From NCBI GenBank assembly GCA_963675565.2, contig CAXXYD010000002.1, forward strand, positions 434,001 to 498,000: 64,000 nt of DNA, in the 5' to 3' direction. A program made the position numbers and the translations under genes. Position 1 is the first letter of the stretch; each line of letters opens with the position of its first letter. Below, piece by piece: positions 16,646 through 24,022 of the stretch. The notes beneath the pieces were generated by a model. It made no database searches. It had not been told where the DNA came from and worked only from the letters and a program-made list of their open reading frames with translations. Source of the stretch: JARRKU01 sp963675565. GTDB taxonomy: Bacteria > Desulfobacterota > Desulfobacteria > Desulfobacterales > Desulfosarcinaceae.

Positions 16646-17062
16646 TTAATTAATTACTAATTCTACATTGGCTTCAATGGCTTGCATTAACTTCTTTTCT
16701 ATATTTTCGACATTCTTACGTACTTCTTGCTTATGCTTTTCAGTCGAATTTGGATCATCAAGAATTCTTTTTTCATATGATTTAGCATCGTCAATAAGTT
16801 GATTTAGGTAACCAAAATCTGCATCATGTTTCTTTTTGGCAGCATATGGATCAATATATACTGATTTGATGAAGAACCAGACTCCAGAAATTCCTATGGC
16901 AATAAGTGGTGCCGCAATCGTTAGAAATGATTTATACGAAGAATCAGCCGGCAAACTCTCAGCAAACGTGGCAATAAGGGTTCCGATTCCACCACCAGCA
17001 GCTCCTGCACCAACAACATTTGTCGTTTGTTTACTTTTGGGAGGCTTTTTATTGGGCATCAT
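16646..17062 (-). CDS. small membrane/coiled-coil protein (cassette gene 2 of 2)
   Basis: I do not recognise this 138-residue protein. It has a Lys/Pro-rich N-terminus, a Gly/Ala-rich hydrophobic stretch (about 17-35), a clear membrane helix (about 47-68, FLTIAAPLIAIGISGVWFF) and a charged coiled coil from about 75 to the end (SYEKRILDDPNSTEKHKQEV). GGGGAGGTGA precedes the ATG. It overlaps the upstream gene by 14 bases, so the two are probably co-translated and act together. The gene is AT-rich. A membrane sensor or effector anchor is possible but not shown. Confidence 0.6.
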   Translation of the reverse strand: MMPNKKPPKSKQTTNVVGAGAAGGGIGTLIATFAESLPADSSYKSFLTIAAPLIAIGISGVWFFIKSVYIDPYAAKKKHDADFGYLNQLIDDAKSYEKRILDDPNSTEKHKQEVRKNVENIEKKLMQAIEANVELVIN

Positions 17063-17321
17063 TCACCTCCCCAAGAATTTTGTTAATTTCTTTAATCTTT
17101 AATTCGTCAAGTTGGATTTCTTTACTCGGATCAGTCTTTAGTACAATTTCCTTTTCAATACCTTTGTCATCTTTAAAAGAAATGGTGATTGTGGCACCTT
17201 TTTCTTTAGCTATTTTCCCTTTAAATTTTTGGACAAAAGTCTTTATCAGTGGGTATATTAGATTTGCTATGCTTGCCGCCGCAAATCCTGATGCAATTGT
17301 GCTTATAATTTCTAAAGACAT
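17049..17321 (-). CDS. small membrane-anchored protein (cassette gene 1 of 2)
   Basis: The 90-residue protein has an N-terminal hydrophobic helix (about 5-28, IISTIASGFAAASIANLIYP), a basic segment (KTFVQKFKGKIAKEKG) and a small predicted beta/alpha domain (ATITISFKDDKGIEKEIVL, then ELKIKEINKIL). The layout faintly resembles effector-associated constant components of bacterial conflict systems; I cannot confirm this by eye. AAGGATCATGAA precedes the ATG. It is the first gene of a two-gene cassette bounded by attC sites E and C. Confidence 0.6.
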   Translation of the reverse strand: MSLEIISTIASGFAAASIANLIYPLIKTFVQKFKGKIAKEKGATITISFKDDKGIEKEIVLKTDPSKEIQLDELKIKEINKILGEVNDAQ

Positions 17322-17338
17322 TTCATGATCCTTATCTC

Positions 17339-17469
17339 ACCTAACGAATAGCGTTTTATCCGTCATTCCGACAAGGCCGTACCGGTGTAGAGTGCTGATT
17401 GGCCAGCCTTTCGCTGGAGCAATGATGGAACAAGACTTTAAGGGATGATGGATAAAACGTTGTTGAACT
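17339..17469 (-). other. attC site E (complete, about 131 bp)
   Basis: R'' is GTTCAAC (plus GTTGAAC, 17463-17469) and R' is GTTAGGT (plus ACCTAAC, 17339-17345); both fit the attC core consensus without mismatch. Inner arms CGTTTTATCC (17352-17361) and GGATAAAACG (17450-17459) are perfectly complementary, and the pairing extends weakly outward and inward. It is the attI-proximal edge of the visible array. An IS91-type element follows on its far side. Confidence 0.8.
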
Positions 17470-17782
17470 GAGTCGCGTATAGGTCTGCGGCACCAGCCTC
17501 AAAGTTATGGGGATTATATAGATGCCGGTTATGGTTGGCAAGGGCTAAAGACAAGATGAAAGTGACGATCTGACCCGCTAAAAATGGATGGGGATACCCT
17601 GTAACGACAGTTTGAGGCATTTAAAAAGCTCCGCAATACATTGTGATCTGCCATGAGTGGGATATATGGGCGCACTTGTCCGATCTTTGTCGCTGCAAAT
17701 GCATACGTGACAGCCCCGGATGTGCGAACAACCTTATTTTTGCCGGACACGGTCTCTGCTGGTTTGGCATAAAACCGTGCCC

Positions 17783-18955
17783 CTATCCATTGGCGGCGGT
17801 TATCTTTGCAAGCGGCATTGCGGCCACCATTTTTCCTTTTTTGCACTGCGGACAACAGGTAATGTCCACACCGGTCAGGCGCAGCATCATCTCAACCGGT
17901 GTTTCACTAAGCGTTTGTATCGGCTGAGCCCGTTGACCGATTAATTTGCGGATCAGGCTAATGCAGCGTGTTTTGTTCCGGTGGGCCAGAAAGCCAAAAT
18001 ATCGGATCTTGACAAACCCATCAGGCAAGACATGGAGCAAAAACCGGCGGATGAACTCCATGGCGCCAAGGCTCATCAGCTTTACGGTGTTTCCATCGGC
18101 CCGGTCTCGGTAGCTAAATGTCACAGTACCGTTTTGCAATGATTTAAGTCGGTTATTGGATATGGCCACCCGATGGGTGTATCCGCCAAGATATTCGAGC
18201 ACCTGTTCGGGACCTGCAAAGGGGCGCTTGGCATACACGATCCATTTGTTTTTGCGCAGACTGCGGATCAAACAACCGAACCTGTCGGCGTTGGCCAAGG
18301 CTGCGCTGGCCCCGACAAACTCAAGCTTGCCGGTCTTGTACAGGCTGATGAGCTGTTTGATATAGCGGTTTTTAAATGCTGTGGCCAGTGCCCGGTTGCT
18401 GAACAAATACTTACCCCGGGCTTTATTCCAGCGGGTCTGATCAAAAGACAGTACCCCGGCTGGCACTAGACAGTGCAGATGAAAATGATCAACCAGGGTC
18501 TGGGACCAGGTGTGCAAAACACCGATAACACCCAATTTGCCGCAAAGGCGCCACTGGGGATCTTTGGCAAAGCAGGCGAGAGTCTCGGCCGCTGTTTTAA
18601 ACAACTGGGACAACAGCGTGCGTTTGTTGGCCAAGATCAGCGCGTTGGGTCCATGGGGTAAGGTAAAAACGATATGAAAGTAGCCGCAGTCCAGCAGTTC
18701 TGCCCTGCGTGCATTGAGCCATTTTTCCTTGGCCAGGCGTTGGCATTTTGGACAGTGTCGGTTGCGGCACGAGTTGTAGGCTGGCCGCTGGTAGCCGCAA
18801 TTGTCGCACCTTTGCAAATGCCCCCCCAAAGCCGATGTGCGACAGATTTTGATCATATTGAGCACCTTTAACTGCTCAGCCGATATCCGGTGGTTTTGGC
18901 AATATTGATCGCCATGGCGGCAAAACACATCCGCCACTTCTATATTGGCAGACAT
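17783..18955 (-). CDS. IS91-family transposase (HUH, Y2)
   Basis: The 390-residue rolling-circle transposase has an N-terminal zinc-binding region with Cys/His pairs (CRTS, CDNCGY, CRNRHCPKCQ, about 38-71), the HUH motif in DHFHLHCLVPAG (His159, His161) and paired tyrosines in YLGGYTHRVAISNNRL (Tyr255, Tyr259). It nicks single-stranded DNA at the element end. I chose the ATG at 18955, with GAAAGG upstream, because the ORF's earlier part overlaps the recombinase gene out of frame. The frame looks intact. Confidence 0.9.
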   Translation of the reverse strand: MSANIEVADVFCRHGDQYCQNHRISAEQLKVLNMIKICRTSALGGHLQRCDNCGYQRPAYNSCRNRHCPKCQRLAKEKWLNARRAELLDCGYFHIVFTLPHGPNALILANKRTLLSQLFKTAAETLACFAKDPQWRLCGKLGVIGVLHTWSQTLVDHFHLHCLVPAGVLSFDQTRWNKARGKYLFSNRALATAFKNRYIKQLISLYKTGKLEFVGASAALANADRFGCLIRSLRKNKWIVYAKRPFAGPEQVLEYLGGYTHRVAISNNRLKSLQNGTVTFSYRDRADGNTVKLMSLGAMEFIRRFLLHVLPDGFVKIRYFGFLAHRNKTRCISLIRKLIGQRAQPIQTLSETPVEMMLRLTGVDITCCPQCKKGKMVAAMPLAKITAANG

Positions 18956-18971
18956 GGCATAGGGCACCTTT

Positions 18972-19808
18972 CTATAACTTGTCCAGCGGACTTTTGACTC
19001 CAGATAAACGATTGGGCGCCACGTGCAGATACACCATGGTGGTCTGGATACACACATGACCCAAAAACCGCTTGATCAGATAAATATCGATGCCTTGTTC
19101 AAGCAGATGCGTGGCAAAGCAGTGCCGAAGCGTATGAATGCCTTTGCCTTTAGTGATACCGGCTGCTTTTTTGACGCGATAGTAAATCTTTTGGGCAGTG
19201 GCCGTGGGCATCGGCAACTGGTGGTGATAGTGATGGCAAAAAAGCCATTGATCGGTCATGGCGCACGTCCAATAGTTGCGCAGTTGTTCAAGTGCTTTTT
19301 GCGAAAGCAGGGTATAGCGGTCTTTGCGCCCCTTGGCCTGTTCAACACGCACCAGCATGCGATCGGTTTCAATATGACTGGGTTTAAGCTTGACCACTTC
19401 ACTGACCCGCAATCCGGATCCGTAGGTGAGCATCAACAGGGTTCGATCCCGCTGATTGTTGCACGCGTTGATCAGTTTTGATACTTCCGCATGGCTCAAA
19501 ATCTCGGGAAGTTTTTTGGTTCGCGGCCTCGGGGGAATGCAAAACTGGGTTTTTGGCCGTTTAAGAAATTTAGAATAAAAGCAGTATAGTGCGCAAAACG
19601 CTACATTTATTGAGCTCCATTCAAGCTTACGCTCCCGGATTAAATAGAGCAAATATTGCTGAATCTGTTCATTGTTCAGCGTATCCGGGGCTTGCCTATA
19701 GTGCCGGGCCAATCCGGCCACAGCGCCGATGTAAGCCTGCCGTGTTTTTAGCGCCCGACGGTTCAAAATCAGATAGTTTTCGAAGTTTTTCCTCAGTTCG
19801 CTGCTCAT
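18972..19808 (-). CDS. IS91-associated tyrosine recombinase
   Basis: The 278-residue recombinase has the full catalytic set: Arg134 (GSGLRVSEVVKL), Lys160-region, His225-x-x-Arg228 (HTLRHCFATHLLEQG), His251 (LGH) and Tyr260 (MVYLHV). The SAM-like N-terminal core-binding domain lies at 1-85. The extra integron-integrase helix expected between the second and third boxes is absent, so this is not IntI even though it lies beside attC sites. It ends 16 bases before the transposase start, which is the usual order in these elements. Confidence 0.85.
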   Translation of the reverse strand: MSSELRKNFENYLILNRRALKTRQAYIGAVAGLARHYRQAPDTLNNEQIQQYLLYLIRERKLEWSSINVAFCALYCFYSKFLKRPKTQFCIPPRPRTKKLPEILSHAEVSKLINACNNQRDRTLLMLTYGSGLRVSEVVKLKPSHIETDRMLVRVEQAKGRKDRYTLLSQKALEQLRNYWTCAMTDQWLFCHHYHHQLPMPTATAQKIYYRVKKAAGITKGKGIHTLRHCFATHLLEQGIDIYLIKRFLGHVCIQTTMVYLHVAPNRLSGVKSPLDKL

Positions 19809-20660
19809 AATTGCCTTCCTTTCTTCTGGGGTTGATTAAAATCACCCGCATTCCGGGGATAAGGCAATTATGAAACAGTGAATGAAAATTGAGTATGGTT
19901 TATTTTGAGCCTGGACAGCATGTCCTTAGCTCGGCAGGAAAAGCACAAATAATGGTGCGCAGTACTTCTTTTACTTCTATTCCGCGTAGCGGTTTAGTTC
20001 AACATAGATTATCGAGACGTCGCGTTTTTCACGGAACTATGGAATTTGTGTATATTGGCGGCAGATTTGTCCGGTAAACAGGACAATTTGTAATTTTGGC
20101 CAACTTGAGGTAACTCCCCACAACCATATTACAAATTCTGCGCTCACGCCCCGGGTTCAATTTCTGGACCCTTTGCCCATTTCTCGTTTATACCGGAATT
20201 ATCATTATTATCGAGACGTCTCGATAATCCGAAAGTTCTGTTATTTGTGGACGCCACCTCACTGGGATAGGCAGTTCACATTTAGGGTTGTGCTGTATGT
20301 TCGGAAATAATTTGTGAAATCGGTAGGACTTGATTTCTGGTTCGCATATTAACACACCTATACGGTAGATCAAATGAGAAAACAACGCAATCAATTGCTA
20401 ACATCACCTTGATTTACCCCGATTTTGATTCTCCAATTTACAGGATGCCTGGTAGTACCACAACATTGGCCATGGTTGTGATTATAAACGGATACAGCGC
20501 GCATTTAAGGTGCCGTGATTATTACAGGTTCTGCACGACCTGAACCAAGCCGACCATATTTGTGGTTACCGCCCAATGCCTGTAGGTTGGATTTGATGTG
20601 TCTCACTATGAGACAGTAATTGTGACCTGTCGTATCGAGAGACCGCAATTTGACCAAGGT
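19809..20660. other. gene-free region with palindromes
   Basis: I find no convincing gene in these 850 bases. A perfect 22-bp palindrome lies at 20207-20228 (ATTATCGAGACG and its complement). Its left 14 bases, ATTATCGAGACGTC, also occur at 20008-20021. A short TTTGTCC/GGACAA inverted repeat lies near 20068-20090 and a GTCTCA/TGAGAC hairpin near 20600. The region probably includes the upstream end of the IS91-type element. Confidence 0.4.
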
Positions 20661-20897
20661 TTATCTCATTCTTCTATATGTTTTACCACTGATAACCCGC
20701 TTAACTTGGGCAATGTTGAGTGCCCCGACTTCCTCTGTTATTTTTTCTGGAGACCATCCGTCGTTATACAGTTCCCTTATTCTTTTGACTTGATTTCTTG
20801 TGAGGGTCTTTGGCCGTGCTGAAATTACCTTCAGATAGTGGTCATCATTTTCCCAGAAAGCTTTTATAAATGGATTAGGAATTCCTTGTCTGGGGTT
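20661..20897 (-). pseudogene. in-frame C-terminal continuation of the GIY-YIG protein after a TGA
   Basis: The same frame continues past the TGA for 78 codons to a TAA at 20661-20663. It encodes a plausible helix-turn-helix ending: RNQVKRIRELYNDGWSPEKI, then QVKRVISGKTYRRM. Such DNA-binding tails are common in GIY-YIG homing-type nucleases. The coding character of this stretch indicates that the TGA is a recent nonsense change, or less likely is read through. No selenocysteine element is evident. Confidence 0.6.
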
Positions 20898-21878
20898 TCA
20901 TCGGATGTACTCTTCAATTGCCCGCTCCCTTTCATTTAGTGAGAGTCGAGCCTTACTGGTGATCCCAAGTTTATGAAGATACTTCAACCCCTTATATCCA
21001 CCAGAGATCATATTTAGACCATACTGATCACTTGAAATTCGATCTACCTCCTTTTCCTCCCAATTCATTGCGTCATCGTAGGTCATGTTTATTGCCATTA
21101 AAGAGGAGACAATCTGTATATTCTTCATGCCCATGCTCTCCCGCCAGGCCCTATGAAAACTCTTTCGGGAGCCATGATGAATTTCGCTGACATGCTCGCT
21201 TAATCTTTTTAACCAATTCCGACCAGTTATGCCGACATAGTAATAACTGTCTTCATCTTTCATTTGCCGTTCATACAACTTATCGAAAGTCTCATTCTTC
21301 GGCACATTATGAATTATCGTATGGATATATCCTTGGTGCCCTTGGTTAGCGTCGCCCCATCTCTTTAGAAGAAATTGAAGTGGCACAATTATTTTCCAAG
21401 ATAAGTCGTTATTCAGGTTTAGTCCGATGTGTAATCTAGAAGGACTGGGATCGGGAAGCTCCGTACTATACAACCACTCAAGGTAGTCCCTAGGGATCTC
21501 GCTGAACAGCATACCTTTGTGCTTGCCAAAAGGCATGCGAGCAAGCAGGATGGGGGCGTTGCTGATGCGGACCATCTCGTTATCGATATCGGTGACACCA
21601 TCGGCCTCGAACCGGGCGTATATCCTGCGAAACAGCGCTTCCAGGACCGTGATGTCGCCCAAGGCATAGTGGGCTTTAGCCTGGACGTTCAGCTCAAGGT
21701 AGTAGCGCAGGTACTGCAGGTTGTACTGGGGAATAGCGCCGCTCTTATCCAGGTAGCGGGCCAGTTTGAGGGTGCAGATCACCCGGGCCGGGTGGATGCC
21801 TTCGCGTTGGAGCATGCCTGCCTTGTCGTATCGATGAGGCGATACATCCGTTAACCGGAAAAATTCCTCAAAATTCAC
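20898..21878 (-). CDS. DnaQ-remnant/DUF3820/GIY-YIG fusion protein
   Basis: Residues 10-90 match the last third of a DnaQ-type 3'-5' exonuclease, with its HYALGDITVLEALF motif; the DxE-bearing N-terminus is missing. Residues 105-140 are a DUF3820 module (RMPFGKHKGMLFSEIPRDYLEWLY), known from exonuclease X tails. Residues 183-265 form a GIY-YIG nuclease-like domain (GYIHTII, then YYYVGITGRNWLKRLSEH). The frame ends at TGA 20898-20900 but remains open beyond it. The start sits 21 bases after the HU gene. The truncation and early stop suggest decay, although the central domains are well kept. Confidence 0.65.
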   Translation of the reverse strand: MNFEEFFRLTDVSPHRYDKAGMLQREGIHPARVICTLKLARYLDKSGAIPQYNLQYLRYYLELNVQAKAHYALGDITVLEALFRRIYARFEADGVTDIDNEMVRISNAPILLARMPFGKHKGMLFSEIPRDYLEWLYSTELPDPSPSRLHIGLNLNNDLSWKIIVPLQFLLKRWGDANQGHQGYIHTIIHNVPKNETFDKLYERQMKDEDSYYYVGITGRNWLKRLSEHVSEIHHGSRKSFHRAWRESMGMKNIQIVSSLMAINMTYDDAMNWEEKEVDRISSDQYGLNMISGGYKGLKYLHKLGITSKARLSLNERERAIEEYIR

Positions 21879-21899
21879 TTTTTGAGCATCGATTTTCTC

Positions 21900-22175
21900 T
21901 TAACGGTCCACCCTTTTCTTGAGATCGGTGCCAGGTTTAAAAAATGGCAACCGCTTGGGCTTGACCTTCACAGGCTCGCCGCTTCTCGGATTGCGACCAG
22001 TGTATCCCGGATACGCCTTGACCTTGAAGGCGCACAGCCCGCGGATCTCCACCCTGCCTCCATTGCAAAGCTCTTTGGTCATGCTGCCGAAAAATATATC
22101 GGCAATGCGGGCGGATTCGGCCTTGGAAAGCCCCTGCCTTTCGGCCAACTCAGCTATCAGTTCGAACTTGTTCAT
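21900..22175 (-). CDS. HU/IHF-family DNA-binding protein
   Basis: The 91-residue protein has the typical HU/IHF fold: KFELIAELAERQGLSKAESA, IFFGSMTKELCNGGRVEIRG, then the DNA-binding arm sequence PGYTGRNPRSGEPVKVKPKR and FFKPGTDLKKRV. The RNPRTG-like arm tip has the conserved Pro that kinks DNA. It is probably an accessory architectural protein of a mobile element, given its neighbours. Two palindromes lie immediately upstream (22189-22213, 22232-22258) and could be operators. Confidence 0.9.
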   Translation of the reverse strand: MNKFELIAELAERQGLSKAESARIADIFFGSMTKELCNGGRVEIRGLCAFKVKAYPGYTGRNPRSGEPVKVKPKRLPFFKPGTDLKKRVDR

Positions 22176-22188
22176 AAAACCCTGTTCT

Positions 22189-22213
22189 TTTAGATCACAA
22201 TTTGTGATCTAAA
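22189..22213. promoter_or_regulatory. 25-bp palindrome 13 bases upstream of the HU gene
   Basis: The arms TTTAGATCACAA and TTGTGATCTAAA are perfectly complementary around a single T. It lies between the start of the HU gene and a second palindrome. There is no T-run, so operator use is more likely than termination. The binding protein is unknown. Confidence 0.55.
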
Positions 22214-22231
22214 GTTTGAAACCACTATCGT

Positions 22232-22258
22232 CTTGAGGTGCCAATTTGGCACCTCAAG
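22232..22258. promoter_or_regulatory. 27-bp palindrome between ORF6N and HU genes
   Basis: The arms CTTGAGGTGCCAA and TTGGCACCTCAAG are perfectly complementary around one T. It follows the ORF6N stop by 17 bases and precedes the HU gene. The pairing could give a hairpin in the transcript, but no U-tract follows on the minus strand. Confidence 0.55.
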
Positions 22259-22275
22259 ATCATAACCAATTATTA

Positions 22276-22758
22276 TCATTTCTTTTTATCGATAAAACCA
22301 ATCTTTTTATTCGAAGATTGGTCGTCAGAGACCAAATTGTCCAGAACCGTGAAGACCACCTGAAACCGTTCCTCTGTTTGACTTCGAAGCTCATCCAGTT
22401 CGCGTTTGAGTTCGGCATGATCGATGACCAAGTGCCTGAGATTCACAAAGGCCCGCATTATCTGGATGTTTACATTGACAGCCTTTTGACTGTTAATAAT
22501 GCCAGACAACATCGCCACGCCCTGTTCCGTGAAAGCCATGGGCATATAACGCGTACCTCCCCAACTTGAGGCGCCGAATTGGCTCTTCAAGTTGCGGAAC
22601 TCGTCGGCAGTCAGCTCAAAGATAAAGTCCTCGGGAAACCGGTCGATGTGCCTTCTTACATTTCGTTTGAGAACCTTGTTTTCAACCTCGTAAAGCTCGG
22701 CCAGATCCATGTCCAGCATGACCTTCACACCACGAATGGTATGAACCCTACATTTCAA
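22276..22758 (-). CDS. ORF6N-domain DNA-binding protein
   Basis: The 160-residue protein has the ORF6N domain: HTIRGVKVMLDMDLAELYEV, NVRRHIDRFPEDFIFELTADE and the hallmark YMPMAFTEQGVAMLSGI. A coiled coil (about 110-140) and a basic tail follow. ORF6N proteins occur in phages and mobile islands and are thought to be regulators. The N-terminus is a little shorter than usual, and its start overlaps the end of the relaxase remnant by 11 bases. It may bind the adjacent palindromes; that is inference. Confidence 0.8.
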   Translation of the reverse strand: MKCRVHTIRGVKVMLDMDLAELYEVENKVLKRNVRRHIDRFPEDFIFELTADEFRNLKSQFGASSWGGTRYMPMAFTEQGVAMLSGIINSQKAVNVNIQIMRAFVNLRHLVIDHAELKRELDELRSQTEERFQVVFTVLDNLVSDDQSSNKKIGFIDKKK

Positions 22759-23413
22759 TTTCGCGTCCCCTGCCCTTCTGCTTGGCCGCCTCTAATTGCT
22801 TCAGATGCTCCTGGGCCTGCTCGCGGTGCAACTGGTCCACCGAAACCGTCAGCTCCTTTTCAGGCGATTCGATCCGTTCCCGCACGCACACCTTATAGGC
22901 GAATTCCTTGGCAGCCTTGTCCAGCTGCTTGAGGGCGTTCTTTTTGGAAACCTGTGGTTCGAGAACCAGGGGCCGGTCATAGGTCCTTCCGCTGAATGCG
23001 ACCTTGACGCTGATGCGGTACACTTTCCGCTGCAGCAGGTAGTCGGCCGCCAGGTCCTTGTCGGCCGGACGGGATAGGTGGTCTTTGAGCTCCTAGCGGC
23101 TGCGGAAGCTGTGATAGATTTTTCCCTCTTTTCGATGGCACTGCAGCGCCGCCATGGTGGCGTGCTTGTTGAAGTGCCGGCCGGCCAGGACATAGGCGTT
23201 TTCCGCTTCGATGCCGGCGCTGCGGTAGACGGTCGTTGCGTAGCCGTGGTTCAGGTCGTTGTAAATCCGCGTATCGACGGTGACGGTTCAGCCGACGTCC
23301 AGCCGCACGGAAAGCGTATCGCCTTCGATCCCGCGAAGCGTGCCGAAGCTGCCGCTCTGAACGCCGAGTTCGTCGTCTTTGCGCAGAAACATGATCCGGT
23401 CTCCGGGAGCCCA
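22748..23413 (-). pseudogene. remnant of a TraA/MobA-type conjugative relaxase-helicase
   Basis: Translating the minus strand gives WAPGDRIMFLRKDDELGV, GSFGTLRGIEG, then after a TGA DTRIYNDLNHGYATTVYRSA and AYVLAGRHFNKHATMAAL. After a TAG comes ADKDLAADYLLQRKVYRISV and a Lys/Glu-rich tail. This is the late helicase part of Ti-type TraA relaxases; the two in-frame stops and the missing relaxase half show it is dead. The last piece (22748-23023) remains open as a 91-codon frame. It points to a former integrative or plasmid-like element here. Confidence 0.75.
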
Positions 23414-23433
23414 GATACTTGCCCTTCTGTGTC

Positions 23434-23655
23434 TTAAGTTATGCCAGTTCCAGGCAGACTGATGGCCTCGTTGATCCGTGCGCCTGTCTCATATACAAAA
23501 TATGTCAGCTCAATTCTGGCCTGCTTGCATTTGCTTTTAACCGCAAAAATCAGTTCCTCGCCGGGTATGAATTTGACCTTTTCATCCTCAGGCAGTTTGT
23601 CGATATTGTACCCTTGCCCCGATGTCATTGCGTCACGCCTGAACATTGATCCCAT
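23434..23655 (-). pseudogene. fragment of a tyrosine recombinase/integrase
   Basis: The 73-codon frame contains FIPGEELIFAVKSKC and YFVYETGARINEAISL, the first catalytic box (with Arg) of phage-type integrases. It then ends without the HxxR/H/Y part. The N-terminus is also short. I read it as an integrase debris fragment; it could instead be a short unrelated ORF. Confidence 0.4.
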
Positions 23656-23951
23656 TCAGGAAAATCAGAGGTTTTTATTCCCTCTGTTGATGTAGAAAAA
23701 AAAGACGCCCCGTCATCCATCCAGCAGTCATCATTTTCGCAGCGGATTCCGCCGCCCCATACCCACTCCACGCGTTGCACCGGGCCCCACTCACTGCCGT
23801 CCTTTTCCGGGCAAAACATGGGAAATATTTCGAATGTGTAAGCTTTTTTTAGAACGGTATTGCCGCCCGGAGCGCCAAACGCGGGTTTATCCTGGGTGGC
23901 GTATGCTGAAATATTTTTCGGAAAAGGATAGCAAATGTCAAGGTATGTCAA
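23625..23951 (-). CDS. hypothetical protein, unrecognised
   Basis: The 108-codon frame is rich in Trp, Cys and aromatic residues (WGPVQRVEWVWGGGIRCEND, DDCWMDDGASFF) and resembles no family I know. It overlaps the integrase fragment by 31 bases in another frame. The composition is protein-like, but no strong ribosome site is visible, so it may be another relic of the mobile region. Confidence 0.35.
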   Translation of the reverse strand: MTYLDICYPFPKNISAYATQDKPAFGAPGGNTVLKKAYTFEIFPMFCPEKDGSEWGPVQRVEWVWGGGIRCENDDCWMDDGASFFSTSTEGIKTSDFPEWDQCSGVTQ

Positions 23952-24022
23952 AGCCCCCTGGTATTATCCTTAATATGCGGCCACCTGCACCGGGCGTTCA
24001 AAGTGTAAATAGGATTTGCCAG

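Larger units (their letters stand above)
17470..19870 (-). mobile_element. IS91-family element with accessory tyrosine recombinase
   Basis: The element holds two minus-strand genes, a tyrosine recombinase followed by a Y2 HUH transposase. This is the common arrangement of IS91-type elements in deltaproteobacteria. IS91 elements lack inverted repeats and target duplications, so the borders given are estimates. The right edge is taken near the motif-rich region after 19810, the left near attC site E. The 300 bases between the transposase stop (17783) and attC E hold no gene and probably include an element terminus. Rolling-circle transposition could have captured or deleted neighbouring cassettes. 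Confidence 0.7.

Noticed and set aside
18972..19808. Tyrosine recombinase beside attC sites as the integron integrase
   Set aside because: It lacks the extra IntI-specific region and pairs with an IS91 transposase gene, as in many IS91-type elements.
20898..20900. In-frame TGA as a selenocysteine codon
   Set aside because: No conserved Cys position or stem-loop after the TGA is visible, and the protein is a nuclease-like relic in a decayed region.
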